64,000 bases of DNA from Erythrobacteraceae bacterium WH01K (GCA_027941995.1 CP115966.1:2480001-2544000); one strand, 5' to 3'. Shown: positions 18,831-28,180, numbered from the stretch's first letter. A program made the numbers and translations. Notes: a model not told the origin generated them from the sequence alone.

Positions 18831-19205
18831 ATGAAGCCCAAATCCTCAAGCTCCAAAAAGCCTGCCGAGCAGGTCGTAAAGGACATCCGCCGCAAGACCC
18901 GTCGGCACTTCTCTGCTGAAGACAAGATCAGGATCGTGCTCGATGGCCTGCGCGGCGATGACTCCATTGCCGAGCTGTGCCGCCGTGAAGGGATCGCACA
19001 GAGCCTGTATTACACCTGGTCCAAGGAGTTCATGGAGGCCGGCAAGCGCCGTCTGGCTGGTGACACTGCGCGTGCTGCGACCACGGACGAGGTGAAGGAC
19101 CTGCGGCGAGAAGCTCGCGATCTCAAGGAATGCGTGGCCGACCTCACCCTGGAGAACCGCCTGCTCAAAAAAAGCATGATCGCGGATGGGGGAGACGGCG
19201 AATGA
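18831..19205 (+). CDS. IS3-family transposase OrfA (helix-turn-helix and leucine zipper)
   Basis: The 124-residue OrfA has the IS3-type helix-turn-helix (HFSAEDKIRIVLDGLRGDDS, then IAELCRREGIAQSLYYTWSK) and a C-terminal coiled coil (EVKDLRREARDLKECVADL...) used for multimerisation. A run of seven A residues at 19167-19173 in its 3' end is a candidate slippery site for the programmed frameshift that makes OrfAB fusion transposase. Its TGA overlaps the ATG of OrfB. Confidence 0.92.
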   Translation: MKPKSSSSKKPAEQVVKDIRRKTRRHFSAEDKIRIVLDGLRGDDSIAELCRREGIAQSLYYTWSKEFMEAGKRRLAGDTARAATTDEVKDLRREARDLKECVADLTLENRLLKKSMIADGGDGE

Positions 19206-20182
19206 GATACCCTGCATCCGAGAAGCTGGAGATAATCCGGATCGTCGAGCAGTCGCACCTGCCCGCCAAACGCACGCTGGACCAGCTCGGCGTGGCACGG
19301 CGCACCTTCTACCGCTGGTATGATCGTTACCTTGAAGGTGGCCCCGAGGCGCTGGCAGACCGACCATCCAGGCCGAGCCGGGTGTGGAACCGCATCGGCG
19401 AGGATGTCCAGCAGCAGATCGTCGAGATGGCGCTGGAACAGACCGAGCTGTCCCCGCGAGAACTGGCGGTGCGCTTCACCGACGAGCGGCGCTACTTCGT
19501 GTCCGAAGCTACGGTTTACCGGCTGCTCAAGGCTCATGATCTGATCACCAGCCCGGCCTACACCGTGATCAAGGCGGCAGATGCGTTCCACACACAAACC
19601 TCCCGCCCCAACGAGATGTGGCAGACCGACTTTACCTACTTCAAGATCATAGGATGGGGCTGGGTCTATCTCTCGACCGTGCTCGACGATTACTCGCGCT
19701 ACATCATTGCATGGAAGCTCTGCACCACCATGCGAGCCGAGGACGTCATCGACACGCTGGACATGGCACTGACCGCCTCAGGCTGCGACCATGCCAACGT
19801 GCTGCACAGGCCGCGCCTGCTCAGTGACAATGGCCCGAGCTACATCGCAGGCGAGCTGGCCGACTATCTCGATGGCAAGCAAATGGACCACGTTCGCGGC
19901 GCACCCTTCCATCCGCAGACCCAGGGCAAGATCGAACGCTGGCACCAGACCCTGAAGAACCGCATCCTGCTGGAGAACTACTTCCTGCCCGGCGATCTCG
20001 AACAGCAGATCGAGGCCTTCGTCGAGCATTACAATCACCAGCGCTACCACGAGAGCCTCGACAACGTGACGCCTGCCGATGCCTACTTCGGCAGGGCTGC
20101 CGCCATCATCAAGCGAAGAGAAAGGATCAAGCGAAAGACACTCGAACATCGGCGCTTGCAACACCACAAGCTCGCCGCCTAA
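19202..20182 (+). CDS. IS3-family transposase OrfB (DDE catalytic domain)
   Basis: The 326-residue protein carries an N-terminal helix-turn-helix (LDQLGVARRTFYRWYDRYLE) and the DDE integrase core: first aspartate in WQTDFTYFKI, second in RLLSDNGPSYIAG, glutamate in GKIERWHQTLKN, with the K/R helper seven residues later. All three catalytic residues are present, so the element may still move. Its own ATG at 19202 overlaps the OrfA stop, but the reading frame is open further upstream to the A7 tract, fitting frameshift production of the fusion. Confidence 0.93.
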   Translation: MRYPASEKLEIIRIVEQSHLPAKRTLDQLGVARRTFYRWYDRYLEGGPEALADRPSRPSRVWNRIGEDVQQQIVEMALEQTELSPRELAVRFTDERRYFVSEATVYRLLKAHDLITSPAYTVIKAADAFHTQTSRPNEMWQTDFTYFKIIGWGWVYLSTVLDDYSRYIIAWKLCTTMRAEDVIDTLDMALTASGCDHANVLHRPRLLSDNGPSYIAGELADYLDGKQMDHVRGAPFHPQTQGKIERWHQTLKNRILLENYFLPGDLEQQIEAFVEHYNHQRYHESLDNVTPADAYFGRAAAIIKRRERIKRKTLEHRRLQHHKLAA

Positions 20183-20217
20183 ACATCAATCCCAGACGAG
20201 GCCCACACTCCGCAAGC

Positions 20218-20955
20218 CTACGCCGCGAGTTGTGCCAAATGTTCTGACGACGGACATGGTGGGAAGGACGTCCCTCCCGGGGTCGCCCCGGTGTAGCGAC
20301 CGAAATAAAATAGCGGTCCGCCCATGGCCTCGGCACCGCGGATCGCGGCTTGGCGCAAGCGCGACACCTGGTCTTCGACGAGCGCGTTGGTGGGATAGAG
20401 AACCATGGCCCTGACCGCGGGAGTGACCGAGTGATGTCCGTTGCTGCGCAAGTGCTCCCACTTGCTATCGCCATTTCCCAGTTGACGTTCCCACCACGGG
20501 TTTATCGTCGAGCTTCCGGCTCCAACGGCACGCTCCTCGATTAGCCGGGCCAAGAGGGGGAGGAGGAAGCTCTCGGTCTTACCCGAGCCTGTTCCCGAGG
20601 TGACCACCACGTTCTTCCGTCCCTTGCCATCCCCCGCGATCGCGTACTCGAGCGCTTCGGCTTGGTGCCGGCGGAGCTTGATGTTGTCTTGGCCGAAGAC
20701 GATTGGCCCGAGGTGTTTTGCCGTGTGCGTGGAGAGACCTGTTTTCTCGCAGGCCTCGGCAACCGGGATTTCCGAAGGATAAACAGGGACAGCCTCGAGT
20801 AAGACCTCTTGCGCCATCACGCCTGGCTCGAGGAGCAACTCCCGGCGTTCCTCCATGATGGACTCGTCGCGCATCCAGAACGCGGAATCGTAGTAGCGCA
20901 GGTAGGACTCGTGGATGTAGTCCATGACTGAAACCGGGTTTCTCGAGGTTTTCAC
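20218..20955 (-). pseudogene. N-terminal fragment of a DUF1998/DruE-type defence helicase, cut by the IS
   Basis: The 245-codon fragment has an N-terminal segment (YLRYYDSAFWMRDESIMEER) typical of large defence helicases of the DruE/DrmA group, then helicase motif I VVTSGTGSGKTESFLLPLLA and motif Ia LYPTNALVEDQVSRLR. It stops at a TAG four bases beyond the IS end and lacks the DExH motif, the second RecA domain and everything after. Related helicases are well over 1000 residues, so most of the gene is gone; it is not found on the other side of the IS. It starts with GTG overlapping the stop of the upstream 997-residue gene. Confidence 0.8.
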
Positions 20956-23945
20956 CCTGGGAGTTCTCCATTGTAGAGGTGATGCAAGACACCCGCGGCG
21001 ACCCCGGGTGGAACGTCTTTGAAAATGCTAAGACCGTCATTGGTGGGCGGTAATTGGCCTCGGCAGGACACCAGCGCGCGGCCGAGCAGTCCTATGGGCT
21101 CGCAGCCAAGCCTGCTCGAGAATTGCCGTGTTTCCGGATCGTACGCGTGTAGTCTCGTACCTGATCCGCGCGCTGCCGCGACCTTCACGAGCTCGTGAGG
21201 CCCAGAAAACGCCTTGCCCGATGCAGTCACGTAGACATAGCTCGTGCCGGCCTCCGAGACTCGGTATGCACCCTGGCCTTGGACTTGGTCTGCGTTTCTC
21301 CACTTGTTGAAGTGGGGATCATACCGCTGGACAGGTATTCCCTTCCCAAGTGAAACCGGGCGGAACATTTCCACCAAGGACGCGCGATCGGCCAAGAAAG
21401 ACAGGATGTCCGGGCCCGCGTTGGAAACCACGGCAATAGTACGCCCATGTGGGTCGCGAACTTCGCCTATCGCTTCAGCCAGCGCTTCCTCATCGAGACC
21501 GAACACACGGACAATAGACGGGTGATTGGCCAGGCTCTCGAGCTGCAATTCTCCCCCGGCCTTCACCACGTTTTCATGGAGCTGCTCGATGAGGGACTTA
21601 GAGCGGAACCCGGACAGTACGGCCGTACCGTTGCCAGTATGCGACAAGACCGGGGGACTCGCGCTCCAGTTCCGTGCGCGGTGTGTTGGTCCCGTCTCGA
21701 CGTCCAAGTGTCCAAGCAAAGTGAAGTCCCTTAGGACTGGACCTGCACGCCAAGGGTCTACCCCTGAGGACGCTGCAAATGTCTCGAAGACCGCGGCCGA
21801 ACCCGCCCCTAGGAAGCAGGCCCCGTCCAGCCACAAGTCATGGTTGATCTCGCGCTTGGCAATCGAACTACCGACATTGCTGCTCTGGGGAACGCTCCGC
21901 CGGGCTGAAGAGCGCCGAGCACCGGCCTTCGCTGCAGGCTTGCGACGGTGCAGGTAGGTGATGTCACAGTCCAAGCACTCGACGTCCACGGGAGCATACT
22001 GAGGGGTGCCGGGTGGGACTGGCGCAAACTTGAGCCGGTGAAGCCCCCTGACCGCACATGGAAGCTCCATGACTTCGTCCACCGAGAGACCCTTTATGGA
22101 CTCGATCGCCTCGCTCGACCTGGCCACCACCGGCGCCCCGGGACCTGCTTCCTCGTTTTCATCCAGCCTCTGCGGCGGCGCAGGAAGGTCTCGGAAAGAA
22201 TCCAAGATCCCGAGATCGTAGTCGCCGGTGCCCGGTTTGCGAATGAGCAGGCCTCTGACCGCTATCGTGCTGTCAGTTCTTCCTACGATTGCCTGCTGGA
22301 CGCCCGTGTACTCGACGATCGAACGTGCTTGTCGATCGAGCGGGCGGGGACGGTCTGCAGACCTGAAGAGCAGGCTGGCCGACGCGACAGGAGTCTTTCC
22401 GGCCCTTCCCTCGAGGTAAACGTTACCGCTCTCAGGTATGCAGTCGGAGAGGTCGAGCTCGACCGCGCTGCTACCGCTTTCTTGGCTGCATAGCTCGGGT
22501 CCATCTGGAGAAGACCCCTCCCATGCGACGACCGATACCCCGGGCTTGGTGCTTTCCAGCTGGACCGTCGGTGGAAGCCAGCGATGGTAGATGCCGCGCC
22601 CGAGCTTGATGCCTCCCTCCAGGCGAAGGCTCGCGGCCTCTCCGACTGGCGAAAGAACGGATTCGAAGCCCTTTAACTCCGAGAGGGCGCGCTTGATCAC
22701 TACCTTCTCGTACAGCACCCACCCCGGCGGCAGGCCCTTGAGCTGGGCAGGGGTTGCGAGCGTGTAACCTGGCGCCGCTGCTTCTTCCAGGGCTCCCTCG
22801 ATAGCGCCGCGGATCTTGCTGTCGTCGCGCACGAGCACGAGATGCTCGACGCCAAGGGATACGCGGCTAACCTCCGACCAGTATCCCTGGTCAGACCGGC
22901 TCAAGGGGATCGCAGGCCGACCATGCCACTTGTACGCGGGCTCTCCATCCTGATCGAGTTCGAGGCCGTGCAGCAGGCACCGCGACAGCGGAATGCTAGA
23001 CCTGGGTTCCAGTGTCGCGAATGCCGCGTACGTCGTGTTCGAAAGCTCCAGCTCGCCACTTCCGTCCATGCCCAAGGCGATTGACTCAAGCGACTGCTCC
23101 TTGCCGAAATAGAGCGCCGCCGAGCGCCCAAGGAAATCGTGTCGAAGGCCGAGCGCGAGAGATAAGCGAGAGATACCGCTGCCAGAGCTTCCAGAAGTAG
23201 CGGTGTCTTCTGCCTGCCAATCTTCGAGCTCGGCTATCGCCGCCTCGCAGATCCGCGAGCGCAGCTCCGTTTTTTTCCATGCTTCCTTGAGCTGCTTGGT
23301 GGGCTGGGTACTGCGGATCCAAGTCGATATGTACTGCTCGATCTCGGTCTCGCTAACGTCGTCCGTGTTCGTGAAACCGTACTTGTCGAACATGAGGTGG
23401 AACCGCTGGCGGTCTGCCTCTCGGACGATCGCCTGTGACATCGGGATGCCGACGTAGCGATTCGAGTTGATAGCACGTGCTGTCGGTCGGCCGAACGCGA
23501 AGTCGTTGTCGGCCAACCAGCTGTTAAATGACTTCCAGAATTGCTCGGTTGAACGGCCGTGCTGCGACAACCTTCCCGGTGCGACGTTCACGAGCGCCGA
23601 GAGACGGTCATAGTAGTTTCCGGCGGTGAACTGGCCGTCCGAGACCATCTGTTCCGCGGCATGCGAAAGCACGAACAGGAGGGCGGTGAAGGGAGGATAT
23701 CCCTTTCGGCGCCTCAATGACCATGCAAACAACTCGTACTCGAAGTTAGAGTAAGGATCGCCTTGCTTCTTGAGGTGCTTGCTAACCTCTCGGCAGCAAA
23801 CGTCCTCTACCTCGTGAGGCCCAACGTTCAATGACGTCGCTAGTTGTTCGCGCCCTTGGTTATCCAGGACCAAGTAAAGAGGGCGAGATTCGAATCGCCC
23901 CCCGAGAAATACCTCGCTAACTGCCCTGTTTATCTCTTCCAGCAT
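20952..23945 (-). CDS. Large protein upstream of the defence helicase, DruH-like candidate
   Basis: A 997-residue cytoplasmic protein with no transmembrane or export signal. The N-terminal region has a pattern I associate with proteins encoded beside DruE-type helicases: PPFTALLFVLSHAAEQM, AGNYYDRLSALV, and GIPMSQAIVREADRQRF. The middle is beta-rich. A two-gene order of a roughly 1000-residue protein followed by a giant helicase is that of Druantia type III (DruH-DruE). The call rests on size, order and partial resemblance, so it is a hypothesis. The ATG at 23945 is the first of the frame. With its partner truncated the system is probably inactive. Confidence 0.6.
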   Translation of the reverse strand: MLEEINRAVSEVFLGGRFESRPLYLVLDNQGREQLATSLNVGPHEVEDVCCREVSKHLKKQGDPYSNFEYELFAWSLRRRKGYPPFTALLFVLSHAAEQMVSDGQFTAGNYYDRLSALVNVAPGRLSQHGRSTEQFWKSFNSWLADNDFAFGRPTARAINSNRYVGIPMSQAIVREADRQRFHLMFDKYGFTNTDDVSETEIEQYISTWIRSTQPTKQLKEAWKKTELRSRICEAAIAELEDWQAEDTATSGSSGSGISRLSLALGLRHDFLGRSAALYFGKEQSLESIALGMDGSGELELSNTTYAAFATLEPRSSIPLSRCLLHGLELDQDGEPAYKWHGRPAIPLSRSDQGYWSEVSRVSLGVEHLVLVRDDSKIRGAIEGALEEAAAPGYTLATPAQLKGLPPGWVLYEKVVIKRALSELKGFESVLSPVGEAASLRLEGGIKLGRGIYHRWLPPTVQLESTKPGVSVVAWEGSSPDGPELCSQESGSSAVELDLSDCIPESGNVYLEGRAGKTPVASASLLFRSADRPRPLDRQARSIVEYTGVQQAIVGRTDSTIAVRGLLIRKPGTGDYDLGILDSFRDLPAPPQRLDENEEAGPGAPVVARSSEAIESIKGLSVDEVMELPCAVRGLHRLKFAPVPPGTPQYAPVDVECLDCDITYLHRRKPAAKAGARRSSARRSVPQSSNVGSSIAKREINHDLWLDGACFLGAGSAAVFETFAASSGVDPWRAGPVLRDFTLLGHLDVETGPTHRARNWSASPPVLSHTGNGTAVLSGFRSKSLIEQLHENVVKAGGELQLESLANHPSIVRVFGLDEEALAEAIGEVRDPHGRTIAVVSNAGPDILSFLADRASLVEMFRPVSLGKGIPVQRYDPHFNKWRNADQVQGQGAYRVSEAGTSYVYVTASGKAFSGPHELVKVAAARGSGTRLHAYDPETRQFSSRLGCEPIGLLGRALVSCRGQLPPTNDGLSIFKDVPPGVAAGVLHHLYNGELPG

Positions 23946-24119
23946 CCAGACCCCTTAAGTGACTGGATATTGCGAAAGAGTGAAATGTCTAGCCTTGACA
24001 ATGAGATAAGTCGTGGGAATGCGCTCAAAGTGAGCACTCCGCTAGGTGTGGGTGTCCGCCGTGGCGACTAGGAAGCGCGGGCCATGACAAGCATGCTGAC
24101 AAGAACGGGTTATTAGGGC

Positions 24120-24911
24120 TTGGAAATATTCGACAGCTTCGCGTCCGTGGTAAAGAGCCTCACGGACGAAGAAATCGCCACTGCGAACTCGCTCGAGCGC
24201 CTAAACATGGCGAGATCTGAAGTGCGTGGTCGCGAATTGCGGGTCCAGTACGCACCGTTCGACCACGTTAATCGCGACGCGAAGATCGTGATCGTTGGAA
24301 TGACGCCAGGCCTGTTCCAAGCGCGACAGGCATTGCTGGCAGCGCGCAATGCACTGCGCGGAGGCAAGAGCAACTTGGAAGCAGCGAGGGCAGCGAAGGT
24401 CCACGCGAGTTTCTCGGGCGAGCCGATGCGCGGCAATCTCGTGGCAATGCTCGACCTGGTGGGAGTCGCGAAATGGCTTGGGATCGAGAGCACCGCCCAG
24501 CTCTGGTCAGACAAGCAGCAATTGGTGCATTTCACCTCGGCGCTGCGGTATCCTGTCTTCCTCGATGGCGCGAACTGGTCGGGGACGCCGGACATGGTGC
24601 GGACCCCACTTTTGCGGAACCAATTAGAGCGCCACGCGGGCCAAGAATTGGCGGATCTCCGTGACGCGTTGATCGTCCCGCTCGGTCCAAAGGTGTCCGC
24701 GGCCATGATCCACGTGGCGCAGGAAACCGGCCTTTCCCGGGATCAAATCCTTGATGGCCTGCCTCATCCAAGTGGAGCGAACGCGGAGAGGATTTCCTTC
24801 TTTCTGGGAAGGAAGAGCGACGAGGACTGTTCCGTTAAAACCAATACGAATGCCATTTCGGCAGCTCGGGCTAACTTGGTAGAGAAGCTGGATGCCATAT
24901 TGGCCCGATAG
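24120..24911 (+). CDS. Uracil-DNA-glycosylase-like superfamily protein
   Basis: A 263-residue protein with the two hallmarks of the UDG-like fold: motif 1 IVIVGMTPGLFQARQAL (GxxPG loop) and motif 2 LPHPSGANAERISFFLG (HPSxxN loop). The usual catalytic aspartate of classical UDG is not evident, so it may bind or process another base or nucleotide. The best start is TTG at 24120, with a weak ribosome site; the first in-frame ATG is 30 codons later and would remove conserved-looking sequence. It is divergent from the helicase system across 174 bases, suggesting it is part of the same defence island. Confidence 0.75.
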   Translation: MEIFDSFASVVKSLTDEEIATANSLERLNMARSEVRGRELRVQYAPFDHVNRDAKIVIVGMTPGLFQARQALLAARNALRGGKSNLEAARAAKVHASFSGEPMRGNLVAMLDLVGVAKWLGIESTAQLWSDKQQLVHFTSALRYPVFLDGANWSGTPDMVRTPLLRNQLERHAGQELADLRDALIVPLGPKVSAAMIHVAQETGLSRDQILDGLPHPSGANAERISFFLGRKSDEDCSVKTNTNAISAARANLVEKLDAILAR

Positions 24912-25064
24912 GCGACCGCTAGTGGGCCGGTTGCAGACAGTCCGGTTTTGAGTTCCTCACGCCCCGAAGCTGCACTTCACCTAATGACCCGTCCGTACAA
25001 CCAACGCGGAAGCGGCCAGATCGATGACGCGGCGGCCGTCGAACCAGCCGACCGGAGCGCGAGA

Positions 25065-25619
25065 TCACTTTTGCCGAGTGGTATGGTGTTTCTCTGGACC
25101 GTAGCAGCAATCGACCTCTTTCATGACTTCCTCGGTCGGTCCGGTTTCCCCCGATATGATCGAAATATCGCCGGTGCTTTCCAGGACCATCGAGCGAACA
25201 TGGGACAGGTCGCGAATACCCTGCAGACGGATTTCATAAAGAACGTCGCTTTCGCTCACGCGCGTCTTGGCAAGCGCGCCTTCCAATATCTTACCATTAT
25301 GCATCAGCATAATCGGATCGTTCTCGATCATAAGCTGAAACGTCCTCGATCTGCGGCGTACCCGCGCCAACATCAACTGCGCTATCAGCAAAGCGAGGAT
25401 TGCGCTCAATGCCTGAACCAGCGCCGTCCATTCGGTAACGGTTGCTGCTGAAGCGAGCAGCGAACCGGTCGCGAGCGTGATGACGAAATCGAAGGCAGTC
25501 ATCTTCGAGAATGTACGCAGACCAATCACACGCACGACAAGAACGACCCAGACCAGCGTAATGAGGCCAAGCGCGGCTCCGCGAATAATTGCGTCAGGAT
25601 AGTCACTCAGTCCGAACAT
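25065..25619 (-). CDS. DUF421 (YetF-type) membrane protein
   Basis: The 184-residue protein has three N-terminal transmembrane helices (about residues 10-30, 42-60 and 68-86) with the DUF421 signature TAFDFVITLATGSLLAS between them, followed by a cytoplasmic domain with NDPIMLMHNGKILEGALAKT and the conserved DVLYEIRLQGI. YetF-type proteins are uncharacterised membrane proteins linked to stress or sporulation in other bacteria. The start follows GAGGA. It marks the return to chromosomal genes after the accessory region. Confidence 0.9.
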   Translation of the reverse strand: MFGLSDYPDAIIRGAALGLITLVWVVLVVRVIGLRTFSKMTAFDFVITLATGSLLASAATVTEWTALVQALSAILALLIAQLMLARVRRRSRTFQLMIENDPIMLMHNGKILEGALAKTRVSESDVLYEIRLQGIRDLSHVRSMVLESTGDISIISGETGPTEEVMKEVDCCYGPEKHHTTRQK

Positions 25620-25753
25620 GCTTGATTTCCTCGAGTTTGTTGGGGGGGGCGAGCCGTCTCAGCGCGCACGTAGCAGGTCGAGGTGCAGCAGTAACCGCTC
25701 GCTTGGCTGGGTGATAAATTCAAAACCATCGCGGCCATCGGAATTAGCTCGCA

Positions 25754-26368
25754 CTAATCTTTCGGACGCTCCGGAGTAGCCTCTTCCCGAACGAAAGGCT
25801 TGTGCAAACGGTCGATGCGATACTGGGACCAAACTCCGCTTGCCGCACTTAGCCAAGGCAATGCATTGGTGAAGATAACGCTGGCACTGTGTCCATCCAC
25901 CGGCAGGTCATTAGGGCCGGTCCAGTTGACCAGCAAGCATACGCCATCGTGGGCGAGGCTTTGCCAGGCGAGGTCCGCGACCTGCGCAATCTCCTTGCTC
26001 GAGAGAAAGTAGAGGATCTCGGAAAATACGATGAGGTCGAAGGTCCCTTCCGGCCATTCCCGGGGAACTTCGGCTCGGATGAGCGAGACGTGGTCGCAAT
26101 CGGCCAAGCGCGTTTCCGCCAGCCGCAACGCGGCAGACGAGACGTCGATGCCCAGAACCTCCTCGCACACGCTCGCCAGATCCCCCGTCAGCACCCCATT
26201 GGCGCACCCGACCTCCAGCGCACGCTCGAAACGGTCGGGAAAAAGCATCGCCACCGTCGCACGCCGTTTGCTCGCCTCGTACGCCTTGCTCTCGAAGCCC
26301 CATGGGTCGGGGTCGCTCGCGAAGAGCGCGTCGAACGTCTGCCGTCGGTACGACGGGTCATCTTTCAT
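25754..26368 (-). CDS. NodS-like SAM-dependent methyltransferase
   Basis: A 204-residue class I methyltransferase. Motif I is ALEVGCANGVLTGDLA, followed by GIDVSSAALRLAETRL; the post-I acidic residue and DLIVFSEILYFLS fit the NodS/N-methyltransferase group, enzymes that methylate amino sugars of lipochito-oligosaccharides. It is the last gene of the minus-strand operon; its start overlaps the end of the PIG-L gene by 11 bases. Together with a deacetylase, a glycosyltransferase and an acyl-CoA dehydrogenase it is reminiscent of sugar-lipid modification steps, but the product is unknown. Confidence 0.85.
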   Translation of the reverse strand: MKDDPSYRRQTFDALFASDPDPWGFESKAYEASKRRATVAMLFPDRFERALEVGCANGVLTGDLASVCEEVLGIDVSSAALRLAETRLADCDHVSLIRAEVPREWPEGTFDLIVFSEILYFLSSKEIAQVADLAWQSLAHDGVCLLVNWTGPNDLPVDGHSASVIFTNALPWLSAASGVWSQYRIDRLHKPFVREEATPERPKD

Positions 26369-27089
26369 GGAAGAATATTTCGGGATGGCTCGCGAAGTGC
26401 TCGAACAATGCAGGCGGCATTGTGAACCCTGCCGGATCGTCGTCGATCAGGGTGGTCATTTGGGAGTCATAGGCATCCATTGCGTCGCGCTTTGCGCGGT
26501 GAAACCGGCTGTCGAAGAACAGGCACAACCGGTCTGGCACGGGACGCTCGCCGAAGCGCCCCCAGACCGAGAAGCTCCAGAGCGCGGCGTCCGACAGGTC
26601 GGAGAGCATTCGCGCCACGATGGCGGCAGTTCGGTGGTCGCAATGCGGATCCTCAACCCATGTCGACCAGATCGAGTCCGCATTAGCGACGCAGCGATGT
26701 TCCCGAAGGCGATCGACGACCTGCGGGGCGCTTTCGTCCGTCGTCTTTCCATCGGGCAGATGCGCACGGACCACCGCAATCGATTTGTCTGGAGCGAGCG
26801 CCGTCAGCGCGTTGTCGAACTCGACCGCGCGCGCCGCGACCCGCCGCGCGGTGCCGAATTTGCGCGAATTGGGGTGCGAGCCTTCTCCGTCGGTCAGCAA
26901 CAGGATGGTGACCTCGCGCCCTTCGGCCAGAGCTGCCGCCAGCGCCATGCCACAGCCCAATGTCTCGTCGTCTGGATGCGGGGCGATGATCAGCAATCGG
27001 CCCGGGGGAGCCAGCGTTTCGAGCGACACGTAACGAGATGACTGGGCAGCGCTGAGAACCGAGCCTTCGGGCAGAGCGGGAACGCTCAT
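26358..27089 (-). CDS. PIG-L family deacetylase
   Basis: A 243-residue zinc deacetylase of the LmbE/PIG-L family. The zinc motif APHPDDETLGCGMALA is near residue 35 and the third histidine lies in DPHCDHRTAAIVARM. Family members remove acetyl groups from N-acetylglucosamine-type substrates (GlcNAc-PI, GlcNAc-inositol, bacillithiol precursor). The ATG at 27089 overlaps the acyl-CoA dehydrogenase stop as ATGA. Its role here is probably in making the same product as its operon neighbours. Confidence 0.9.
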   Translation of the reverse strand: MSVPALPEGSVLSAAQSSRYVSLETLAPPGRLLIIAPHPDDETLGCGMALAAALAEGREVTILLLTDGEGSHPNSRKFGTARRVAARAVEFDNALTALAPDKSIAVVRAHLPDGKTTDESAPQVVDRLREHRCVANADSIWSTWVEDPHCDHRTAAIVARMLSDLSDAALWSFSVWGRFGERPVPDRLCLFFDSRFHRAKRDAMDAYDSQMTTLIDDDPAGFTMPPALFEHFASHPEIFFHER

Positions 27090-28180
27090 AGCTGTTCGGC
27101 GCGCGCGACTGCCGCTGCCAAGGCTTCGGCCGCCTTGCCGCGTTTCGCGTCGGGCGTGGCTTGGCACAGGAACAGGCGCAAGTCCCTCATCATGCGGTGG
27201 ACAAATGAGCCTTCGACATGCGCCGCCATGCCGAGAGAGCGCTCGACATTCTCCATGACCAGCCGACACGCATCCTCGGTCGCCTCACGTGCGAGCAGGG
27301 ATAGCGTGGCCTTGCAGCCTTCAGCCCCGGCCGCTTCAACTTCCTCGGCAGCACGCAGCAGCCAGAGACGAGCCGATTCTATCGCGATCGCGCTGGCAAC
27401 GATACGGCGCTGCTGGCTCGGATCATCGGCGCGCCTACGGTCGGTCAATTGTCCCAGCATCGCATGATACAGCGCTTCGGCAGCGCCGAGATGGGCCGCA
27501 CAGTAGCGCCAGATACCACCCTCGAAATGAGGTTCGCGCAGGTAATCCCCCGGGGCGCCAACCAGCGCATCGTCGCGGACCTCGACCCCGGAAAACTCGT
27601 ATTGGCCAGATTGGGTGGCACGCATGCCACCCATCGACCAAGCCGAATGATCGCACCGCTCCGGCTCGTCCGCCGGGACGAGCAGCAACTGCTGGCCTTC
27701 CGCCGTCGCGACCGTGACTATTGCCTGGCCGACCAGTCCGAGGCCGGAGGCGAAGCGCTTCGTTCCGGTTAGCGCCAACGCGCCCTCGCGACGATCGAAG
27801 CCGAGCGGGTCGGCGAGATCGTCGGCACCCCAAACGCCGAGAAGCGCGCCTCCTTCGATCGCGCTCGCCGCATTGCTCGCCGTGCCCTCGCTGCCGTACA
27901 ACGCGATCAGCTTGACCGCGTTCATGTGACCTTCGAACAATCTCGCCAACGACAGATTGGCCCGGCCAAGGGCGCGCAAGGCATCGAATGCGTCGCGCTT
28001 TCCGGCAGGTTCGCAGCCCCAGCCTTCGCCGCCCCACTGTCTGGGCAAGCAGGCGCGAAGCCAACCGCGTTCGGCCAACAGCGAAACCTCTTCGGCAAGC
28101 GAACCGCCGGAGCAATCCGAAGCTGGAGCCAGTTGGTGAACCGCCGTTTCGAGCTCTCTTATCGAAGCTGCGTCAGGCAT
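27086..28180 (-). CDS. Acyl-CoA dehydrogenase family protein
   Basis: A 364-residue flavoprotein of the acyl-CoA dehydrogenase fold. The N-terminal alpha domain, the beta-domain segment GVWGADDLADPLGFDRREGA and GTKRFASGLGLVGQAIVTVA, and the C-terminal helical region with SLGMAAHVEGSFVHRMMRDL are visible. The RFASG (TKRFASG) and the final RMMRDLR resemble family landmarks, but the usual catalytic glutamate position is not obvious. The ATG at 28180 overlaps the glycosyltransferase stop by eight bases. Within this operon it more likely desaturates or oxidises a carrier- or CoA-bound intermediate than serves beta-oxidation. Confidence 0.85.
   Translation of the reverse strand: MPDAASIRELETAVHQLAPASDCSGGSLAEEVSLLAERGWLRACLPRQWGGEGWGCEPAGKRDAFDALRALGRANLSLARLFEGHMNAVKLIALYGSEGTASNAASAIEGGALLGVWGADDLADPLGFDRREGALALTGTKRFASGLGLVGQAIVTVATAEGQQLLLVPADEPERCDHSAWSMGGMRATQSGQYEFSGVEVRDDALVGAPGDYLREPHFEGGIWRYCAAHLGAAEALYHAMLGQLTDRRRADDPSQQRRIVASAIAIESARLWLLRAAEEVEAAGAEGCKATLSLLAREATEDACRLVMENVERSLGMAAHVEGSFVHRMMRDLRLFLCQATPDAKRGKAAEALAAAVARAEQL

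Larger units (their letters stand above)
18791..20214 (+). mobile_element. IS3-family insertion sequence
   Basis: Two overlapping transposase genes are flanked by imperfect inverted ends: TTTGGGCTTCGTC near 18799-18811 on the left and, on the complementary strand, GTGTGGGCCTCGTC near 20195-20208 on the right, sharing TGGGCYTCGTC. The outer limits are approximate to within about 15 bases; CA at 20213-20214 is a likely right terminus. I see no flanking direct repeat, and the genes on the two sides do not match, so sequence was probably lost next to the element. Confidence 0.85.
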
